From NCBI GenBank assembly GCA_050084985.1, contig JBITNC010000001.1:73222001-73286000 (forward strand): a DNA stretch of 64,000 nucleotides, in the 5' to 3' direction. Position 1 is the first letter of the stretch. The number at the start of each line of letters is the position of its first letter. The notes under the pieces were generated by a model. That model had not been told where the DNA came from. It ran no database searches and saw only the letters and a program-made list of their open reading frames with translations. Below, piece after piece: positions 57,170 through 64,000 of this stretch. This stretch comes from Nageia nagi. Its lineage: Eukaryota > Pinophyta. The position numbers and the translations under genes are program-made.

Positions 57170-59060
57170 TTCTACCTTTTCATTCTAAGTCTAAACCTTT
57201 ATTGAATGCTAGACTTTATATTTTTGATGTGATCTTCCTTGGTTCGTTGATGCTTAGTTTAAATTCCACTTACTTGGCTTGCATGACATCACTTGTGAAT
57301 GCCTTATGTCTCTTTACTATTTCACCTACTAGGACCCTACCCATAAGTTTCTTATGTCATTACCATCGACACCTTGACACTTACTATATATGAAGCTCTT
57401 CTCCTCTTGGGCATTTTGCTTAATCTCTCTATTGAAATTATCACCCAAGAATGCTCTTTTAATTGTATTTGGCCTTGATTAGGTCCCAAGAAAGGTTTTT
57501 TATAGTACAAAATAAAAAATACTCATACTTTGAATGCATAAAACAACTACATAAGGTATTAACTAATGAATTTTGGTATATATATATATATATACATGTG
57601 GAAGCTCTTAGGGGAGTTTTTTGTTACAAATTTGTTAAACCTAGGCAAAATTACTCCTTTAGTGAATATTCAAAATTGCTTCAATTGGTTCCCATTCCTT
57701 AGGCAATGGGTCCAAAAATGTAGCCATGTTACTCTCCATCACCAACACTTTATTCATCTTTTCATAAGATATGCTTTTGTATTGTATTGTTGCCCTTGCT
57801 TTGGCCAAAATGTTGCTTAAATTCTCAATAAAAGAAAAGATATCCTTAGTTGAGTATGGAATTACCCATTTTGTGAACTATGTGGTATCATATACTATTG
57901 GTCGTAATGTCAACTTGATACTCCTCTATCATAGGTGTGCTCTTTGGTATCCAAAAATTTGGGACTTTTTCAATTATTAAGGCATTCAACCCTTCCTATA
58001 TGGCATCGAGCTCTTGCTTGAGCTCTATTTCATGTCTTTGATCCTCTAAAATCATGTTCTCTACATTCATAAGACTAATTACCTATACAAGGACCTTTTT
58101 TTTGTCCACTTGGGCAACACTCAACTTGGAATCTAATGTTTGATTGATAATTTGGATAGTTGCTTAGTCTTCTCCTTTATTTTGATCAATAGTTGCTTCC
58201 ACCCTATTTAACCAGGGATGTAATTAAATAAATGCCCCTTTGCTATTTTGTATGTATTTAATCAAGGGAGATAGATTTTTTAGCTCTTGATCTATCTTGG
58301 CCTAATACTTTTTCTTAAGTTCGACCAACATATTGATATTGAATATGACTGTGCTCTGTAAGGTCATAATTTGTTGGTTTAAGGTTACTATATTTATGTC
58401 CATAGTAGCCATTATATTTGTTTGATTTAATAATTTAGTGTCTCTTTATCACACCATATTCTTCTTAGAAGCTATTTGAGAATCCTTTTTTGCTAACTTG
58501 GCCACCTTAACAACCATATCTTCATCCTTTTGGAATAACTCATTTTTCAAAGACATTATACTTGCACCTCTCTCAACCACCTTGGAAATTTTTTCTGCAA
58601 GTTTTGCATTCCTTTTATTTAGGCTTTCTTATTTTTGAACCATCACCATTTTCATGGACATCAATTATTTTTTGGCTTCTACCAATTCTATGCTCTTCAC
58701 CATGAGGGCCTCTTCTTTTTATTTTAATTCCTTCCTAGAGGGAGCTTGATTGATGAAAAAAGTTAATTCTTTAATTTTCCTATTGAGAGCCTTATTCAAT
58801 TTCTTTTCAATGTTCAATTGAGTGGATAGGAGGGCTCTTCTCTCTATCTCTTTGTTATACTTATGCTATAATCTAGTGGCATCACTTTTTACAAGGTATA
58901 TAGATGTCTATAAAAACTTATTTTCATCCTCTCAGGAGATTCTTGCATAATATAATTTAATCACTATGTTGGTCATACATTGTTAATCCTCTTTTGAGGT
59001 CATGTCTTGCGTAATTTCCATGTGCACCTTCTTCCTTTTTTTATCTATATATCTCTATAA
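57170..59060 (-). pseudogene. long coiled-coil ORF remnant, function unknown
   Basis: Minus-strand coding remnant with heptad-rich helices. From about 58870 downward: YNKEIERRALLSTQLNIEKK, LNKALNRKIKELTFFINQAP, LNKRNAKLAEKISKVVERGA, then VELKKKYQAKIDQEL-like (about 58250-58330), LDSKLSVAQVDKKKVLV and EDQRHEIELKQELDA near 58000. The C-terminal block FWIPKSTPMIEEYQVDIT lies near 57900-57960. Stops are nearly all TAG or TAA in Gln-like positions. It resembles 22951-24301 in composition and architecture, so it probably comes from a related element in the opposite direction. Confidence 0.5.
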
Positions 59061-59454
59061 TCGACTTTGACCTTTAGGGACATAAATGCTTTTAAGCTTC
59101 TTTTCTTCCCAACCTTCTTACTCTTTCTTCATTGTTTTGTACTATTGGAAGATTGCATCTATGGAAACCTATGTTCTACTACTTGAAAAGAATGGCACAA
59201 TGGCAGAGGAAGTCAACATTATTCTAAAATATATGGAAGAAACAATAGGATTGGTGATCTATAAAGTGATATGCATTTAAATTGAAGTGGCTGAGGCTCT
59301 TGGTGGGTTTCACTACCACAATAAATTGAAATAGCATTTGGGTGGGTGTCATTTTGCTTTGTTATTTTTTTCTCATAAAATAACATTATATTATATTTTA
59401 ATGACATGTCAGGGTGGGTGTTAATTTTTAATCCATGAATAACATCATTTGGTA
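59061..59454. other. spacer without recognised gene
   Basis: 59086-59280 (+) and 59219-59470 (-) are open but overlap antisense and have no family resemblance. Confidence 0.4.
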
Positions 59455-59960
59455 TCCCACATAGAGGCACTTGGAATCATATATTACATTGAGTATAACA
59501 TTATTTTTCATTGGATACAACGTTACACATAGAGGTTCTTGGGATTATATATTAAGTTAGATATAACATCATAGATAGAGGTGCTTGGCATCATATATTG
59601 CATTGAACATAGAGTCATATATATAGGTTATTGGTTTTATATATTATATTTCATATTGCATCATTTTACATTGGATATAACTTCATAAATAGAATTGTTT
59701 TGGCATCGTAAATTTCATTGAATATTGCATCATTTTGCATTGGATATAACATCACAAATAGAGGTGTTTGATGTCATATATTACGTTGAATATTGCATCA
59801 TTTTGAATTAGATATAAAATCAAAATTAGAGGCATTTGGAGTCACCTATTGTGTTGGGTATAGCGTTAGACTTAGAGCCATTTGGTATTAGGAATAAAGT
59901 GAAAAATTGTATCATTTTAAGACCTTTCATGGTGCTTCATAGACATCATTGACATCACTA
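59455..59960. repeat. degenerate minisatellite with two spacings
   Basis: TAGAGG.G.TTGG-type phrases at about 59462, 59531, 59576, 59620, 59690, 59759, 59826 and 59873, each followed by ATCATATATT.CATTGA or GGATATAACATCA variants. Spacing alternates between about 67-71 and about 43-47 bp. Confidence 0.75.
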
Positions 59961-60004
59961 TTAGCATTGAACTTAGAGTCGCTAATATCATCGAGTATAG
60001 CATC

Positions 60005-60245
60005 GAAAAAAATTATTTAACAAAAATAAATGATTGATTTATTATATATTTATTTAATAATTATTACATTATATTATTAATTATTATATTATAATATTAT
60101 TAATTATCGATTATGATAAATAATTATTATATTATTGTAATTATTAAATTATGGAATGATGTTATTATTAATTAAATAATTTATTTTATTATTAATTAAT
60201 TAATTAGTTTTGTTGTTAATTGATTTATTAATTATTTACAATTAA
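60005..60245. repeat. AT-rich TTAATTATTAT tract
   Basis: Almost pure A and T, built of TTAATTATTA-like words. No gene. Confidence 0.75.
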
Positions 60246-60248
60246 TTA

Positions 60249-60828
60249 AAAATGGTTTTGCATTGAATGTTGTGGTTGTGAGTGCCCTAATACACATGTA
60301 TGCAAAAATGTTATCATTGTGACTGTAATGATCACATGATATGCACAAAATGGGTTTTCTAAAAAAGCCTTAGTCTTTTAAGCAAATGCAATTATCAAGT
60401 GCAAACCCAAACTCTACAACCTTTGCCTACATTCTTGCAGTATGTACCACCATTAGAGTTCTAGAGGAAGGTATGGACATCCATCAAAAAATAGTTGAAA
60501 ATGATTTTGCATCTAATGTTGTGGTTGTGACTGCCTTGATAGACATATATGCAAAATATGGAAGAATACACAGTGCCCAAGAAATGTTTGACAAGATGCA
60601 TCATGCAAATATAGTTTCATAAAATACAATGATTAAAGGATATGCAATTCATGGATACAAAATTATGCCCTTAAACTCTTTGATCTGATGAAGCACTATG
60701 AACCAACCCTAACAACATGAATGTTGTATGTGTTCTACTTGCATGCATCCATACAAGTCTTATGGATGAGGGTTGTAAATACTTTAATAGAAAGAGTGAC
60801 TCTTATTGCATTATTCTTGAGTTGAATC
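60249..60828 (+). pseudogene. PPR-DYW pseudogene copy A, PPR repeats
   Basis: Fragments of a plant PLS-class pentatricopeptide protein, a family that binds and edits organelle transcripts. 60255-60312 reads NVVVVSALIHMYAKM, then a deletion. 60320-60620 covers YAQNGFSKKALVF, NSTTFAYILAVCTTIRVLEE, MDIHQKIVENDFASNVVVVT and ALIDIYAKYGRIHSAQEMFD, the typical P, L and S repeat wording. 60620-60828 continues NTMIKGYAIHGY and NVVCVLLACIHTSLMDEGCK. A frameshift lies near 60385 and stops near 60620. The E-domain continues at 61334 beyond a solo LTR. Confidence 0.9.
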
Positions 60829-61328
60829 TATTGGAATGTATAATAATTATTGTAAGGTTTCTTCATGTAAATTCACTATTACTTAGAAGTATCCCTAGAT
60901 ACCTTTTTAAAGTATTTTTGAATAAGATAATGTAACTTATCCTACACTTCATCTCATGAGCATGCCCTTTGGGTAAAAGGATGAAGCATGTCATGACATT
61001 GTACTTTGGTTAAAAGGATGATCCAAGGGAGGATTTTTCCCTATAAATAGAGGGCCTCATCTCTTGGTTATTCAATTAAGTTCTTAGCAAAGTTATGCTC
61101 TAGGATTATTAGGAGAAGTGAGAAAGAGGTCTTGTAAGAGTGTGTTCTTTGATAATAAGAAGATCTTAGATTAGTAGATCTACTCTTTTCCATGAGAGGA
61201 ACCACTTTACATATGGTGTCAACTTTGTGAGATTGGCTATCATGTGATGCTATGTTATTAATATTTAAGAGAGCTTTCACCTGATCTTAGTAGAATAGGA
61301 AATTAATCATTTAGGCGTATTCCCATTA
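60829..61328 (+). mobile_element. solo Copia-type LTR in PPR copy A
   Basis: 500 bp, bounded by a perfect GAATC duplication (60824-60828 and 61329-61333). It starts TATTGGAATG and ends CCCATTA, so both terminal dinucleotides read TA instead of TG and CA. TATA box TATAAATA at 61042-61049, then GAGGGCC and AAGAAGATCTTAG as in the other Copia LTRs. Without it and one duplication copy the PPR frame continues directly. Confidence 0.9.
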
Positions 61329-61333
61329 GAATC

Positions 61334-61815
61334 ATTACACATGCATTCTTGACCTTCTTAAAATTCTTAACCATGGAGGCTATCTTGAAGGAGTTGTGAA
61401 ATTCATTGCTGAAAGATAGAGGAATAAAAAAGACACCAAGATGTAGTTGGGATGAAGTTGACAAAAATGTACATGCTTTTCTTGTAGGAGATATATCACA
61501 CCAACAAACATAAGAGATCTATGGAAAATTGGAGAAATTATTAAGTGAGATGAAGGAAGTGAGGTATATTCCAAATATAATACCTACATTGCATAATGTG
61601 AAGGCTAATGATAAAGAATTGATTCTTTTCTAACATAGTGAAAAGTTGGAAATTGCATTCGAGTTATTAGACAACCCCACTAGAACTATTATTAGAATTG
61701 TGAAAAAAATTCAAGTATGTGATGAATACCATACTGCAACCATGTTTATCTCCAATATTATTGCAAGGGATATTATTGTGAGGGATTCTAAAGTGGGCAA
61801 TTGGGATGATTTCTA
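61334..61815 (+). pseudogene. PPR-DYW pseudogene copy A, E and DYW domains
   Basis: Begins HYTCILDLLKILNHGGYLEG (E domain). After a gap come SWDEVDKNVHAFLVGDISH, EIYGKLEKLLSEMKE and VRYIPNIIPTLH (E+). The DYW deaminase part follows: HSEKLEIAFELLDNPTR keeps the H-S-E zinc and active-site block. CDEYHTATMFISNI has Tyr where the family has the second Cys of C-x2-C-H. ARDIIVRDSKVGN then ends before the DYW tripeptide. One TAA lies before HSEK. Non-functional. Confidence 0.9.
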
Positions 61816-61827
61816 AAGAATAAGGAA

Positions 61828-62140
61828 ATTGATGAGGATAGAGCAATAAAGAAGATACTTGTATGTAGTTAGATTAATGTTGACAAAAGGGTAAATGTTT
61901 TTCTTATAGGAGACATATTACACCCAAAAACAAAAGAGTTATATGGAAAATTGGAGAAATTATCTAGTAAGATGAAGGCAACATGGTATATTCCAAACAT
62001 AATACCTACATTACATTATATGGAGGTTGATGATAAAGAATTGCTTCTTTGCCAACATAGTGAAAAGTTAGCAATTATATTCAAGTTGTTGAAGATTTCC
62101 CCTAAAACTATTATTAGAGTTGTGAAAAACCTTTGAGTAT
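61828..62140 (+). pseudogene. PPR-DYW pseudogene copy B, E+/DYW fragment
   Basis: Second tandem copy of the same region. Open frame 61951-62136 reads MEKLSSKMKATWYIPNIIPT, LHYMEVDDKELLLCQHSEKL and AIIFKLLKISPKTIIRVVKN, then stops just before the C-x2-C-H block. The HSE block is intact. Confidence 0.85.
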
Positions 62141-62600
62141 GTAACAACTTCCATAATGGTTATGAATGCCTTGATAGACATGTATGCAAAATGTGGAAGA
62201 ATATACAAGGCCTAATACTTCTTTGAAAAGATGCATGATGCCAACACAACTTCATAGAATTCAATGATTATAGGATATGAAATTCATGGTTACAATAGGG
62301 ATTCCCTTAAACTCTTTAAACCAAACCTAATAATATAACCATTGTATGCATTCTACTTGCATGTAACCATGCAAGTCTAGTTGATAAGGGCTACAAATAC
62401 TTTAATAATATTATTGAATCTCATTACATTATTCTTGTGATGAATCATTGAGTGAGATGAAGGAAGCATGGTATATTCCAAATAGAATACTTGTGTTTCA
62501 TGATGTGGAGATTGACGATAAAGAATTGTTTCTATGCCAACATACAATTGTGAAGAACCTTTGAGTGAAGCATGTCATGACATTGTACTTTGGTGAAAGG
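62141..62600 (+). pseudogene. PPR-DYW pseudogene copy C with internal deletion
   Basis: ALIDMYAKCGRIYKA, FEKMHDANTTS and SMIIGYEIHGYN repeat the PPR part of copy A. The E region is followed directly by DYW-type fragments (EMKEAWYIPNRI-like, DDKELFLCQH) with the middle deleted. 62561-62600 resembles the solo LTR near 60982-61025 (GAAGCATGTCATGACATTGT), so this copy once held related LTR sequence. Confidence 0.8.
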
Positions 62601-63100
62601 ATCAGTGAAATATTATCTCTAAATTATTATTTTTTAATTAATGGTAAATTATATTAATAAAAAAGGGATTATTAGGCTCCCAACACCTTTACATCATATA
62701 GCATATCAAAATAAAAATACAAAGTATCATCTTGAATCCTTAATTACATATAATGCGACATGATAAAATGGCCCGACCCATCAGAGTGAAGCATACATTC
62801 ACATCTAAACATCACCTATTCATAGAATCGATGGCCTCTTTATATTAGATACTAATCACCATCACATACTAGGTATCCAAAATATAAACAAACACACAAA
62901 AATCTCTTGGAATCACTTAATCAAAATGCCACCTTACATTTGCTTAAACATATACTGGAAAAAAAAAACATAAAAAATGCTACCCCCAAGAATACACTGG
63001 AACCATTTCAAATGAGGATCATATGCTCATCCACTTTGGACCTAAAAGCTAGGTTCATATAGTTTTTCTTGTAACAATCCATATTGGACTTACCCTCCAT
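62601..63100. other. spacer without recognised gene
   Basis: AT-rich with scattered stops in all frames. Nothing identified. Confidence 0.45.
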
Positions 63101-63937
63101 AAGGATCACAAGAGGAATCTTTGGCTGAGTGGTCTCATGTTGCTTGCTTCGCTCTCATTTTTTTGTAATTGATTCAAATAACATGTTAATATGTAGAGTT
63201 CTAGATTTTGGCATCATAATTGGTATTACTTTGTTTTGGAGTTGGAATGCTTACCTTTTCTATTGGTTCATTCACCTCCACTTTTTGATTCCTCGCAACT
63301 CTTTGTACCTTCTTGGTTGTTGCTTCTATAAGAGCTTGCATTTCCTACGTAGAATTTATGGCTAGACTTGAATTATAAGAGTTGTTAGCCTTTTCATTTA
63401 TCTCCTTTAGCACCCTCTTTTCCTTTGTACTTGCATTCTTTTTCTTATTTTCCTTAGCTATTAGATCCTTTTGAGACCTTATCATCCTTTTCATTTTCCC
63501 TATCAACTTCCACCACCTCAAGTTTTGGGTTAAATCCTCTTGTTATTCTCTTTTTAATGCCCCATATTTCTTAAATATCTAGCATAAGGTTAACAACTTT
63601 CTTATCCTTCATGACTTCAATGGGTTCAAGATCACCTTCTTCAATTGCATTCTCATCCTTGTCCATCTCCACAGCCTTAGCCTTACCTTTATTTATCCTT
63701 CAAGAACTCCTATTTACATGTATTTTCCTTCCTCCCCCTAGATTTATTTGAGGTTGTTTGGACCTAGCCACATCATATACTACCTTGATAAGTGATTGGT
63801 TTAATGGAACCACATTTGTCTTACCTATACACCTATTGATGGAGACCTCCAACAAATGTCTAATGAAAAAAGGAAAATTGACCACCTCATCCCACTTGAT
63901 TTTTAAATGATTCAAGAGCCCAAAGTGGTATGCATAC
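63101..63937 (-). pseudogene. extra-ORF-like remnant on the minus strand
   Basis: 63700-63937 is open: YAYHFGLLNHLKIKWDEVVN, FFIRHLLEVSINRCIGKTN, VPLNQSLIKVVYDVARSKQP. The sequence continues with lysine- and glutamate-rich residues toward 63450 with few stops, then decays. It resembles the hydrophilic extra ORF proteins of plant retrotransposons, perhaps the N-terminal part of the ORF type at 57170-59060, but the family is not certain. The N-terminal end overlaps the DYW fragment at 63938 by accident. Confidence 0.45.
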
Positions 63938-64000
63938 ATTCTTTTCCAACATAGTGGAAAGTTGGAAATTGCATTCGGGTTATTAAACAATCCCACTAGA
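63938..64000 (+). pseudogene. PPR-DYW fragment, copy D
   Basis: Nearly the same as 61622-61684: the sequence TTCTTTTCCAACATAGTGGA continues into codons for HSGKLEIAFGLLNNPTR, the DYW-domain HSE block with Glu changed to Gly. The left junction near 63938 is abrupt and the right side leaves the window. Confidence 0.8.

Noticed and set aside
63938-63996. N-terminal end of the minus frame 63700-63996 (GLFNNPNAISNFPL)
   Set aside because: It is antisense of the PPR-DYW fragment copy D, so the real ORF similarity starts only below 63938.

Overview
The window looks like nuclear DNA of a large, transposon-rich plant genome, possibly a gymnosperm. The evidence is plant-type Ty1/Copia and Ty3/Gypsy elements, primer-binding sites for plant initiator tRNA-Met, PPR-DYW organelle RNA-editing protein fragments and a plant-like signal peptidase fragment. 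The species group is inference. I see no complete, undamaged host gene, no tRNA or rRNA gene and no CRISPR array. Almost everything is nested or decayed mobile DNA.

Layout. (1) 1-2301: 3' part of a LINE-like reverse transcriptase gene and unassigned DNA. (2) 2302-26166: a large + strand Gypsy element (Gypsy I) with 1.7-1.9 kb LTRs. Its order is gag, protease, an extra plant-type RNase H, reverse transcriptase, RNase H, integrase, then about 4 kb of decayed ORF ending in coiled coil. A solo Copia LTR (about 5287-5735) sits in its gag, and a complete minus-strand Copia element (Copia I, 7021-16164, target duplication CTACT) lies between protease and the extra RNase H. Copia I carries a piece of the host gene for signal peptidase catalytic subunit SEC11 and a nearby GC-richer ORF in its leader. 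(3) 26167-31719: AT-rich DNA, a fold-back element, tandem repeats, an unidentified minus-strand ORF chain and gene-like fragments. (4) 31725-42888: a non-autonomous LTR element (element III, target duplication ACTAC) coding only gag and protease. It appears to sit in a CACTA-like transposon whose right end is at 44254. (5) 44255-47970 plus 56983-57167: a truncated minus-strand Copia relative (Copia II) whose 5' LTR is split by a + strand chromovirus-type Gypsy element (Gypsy II, 47971-56977). (6) 57170-59060: a minus-strand coiled-coil ORF remnant resembling the post-pol ORF of Gypsy I. (7) 59455-64000: a degenerate minisatellite, AT-rich DNA and a cluster of broken PPR-DYW pseudogene copies, one cut by a solo LTR with target duplication GAATC.

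How it fits together. Nesting gives a relative order: Copia I is younger than Gypsy I, Gypsy II is younger than Copia II, and the solo LTR is younger than the PPR copy it interrupts. Premature stops are mostly TAG or TAA where glutamine is expected, and several LTR ends read TA instead of TG or CA. This fits deamination of methylated cytosine. The most interesting points are host-gene capture inside a Copia element whose LTRs are still about 99% alike, a duplicated RNase H placed before the reverse transcriptase, and a long coiled-coil ORF family attached to Gypsy-type elements.
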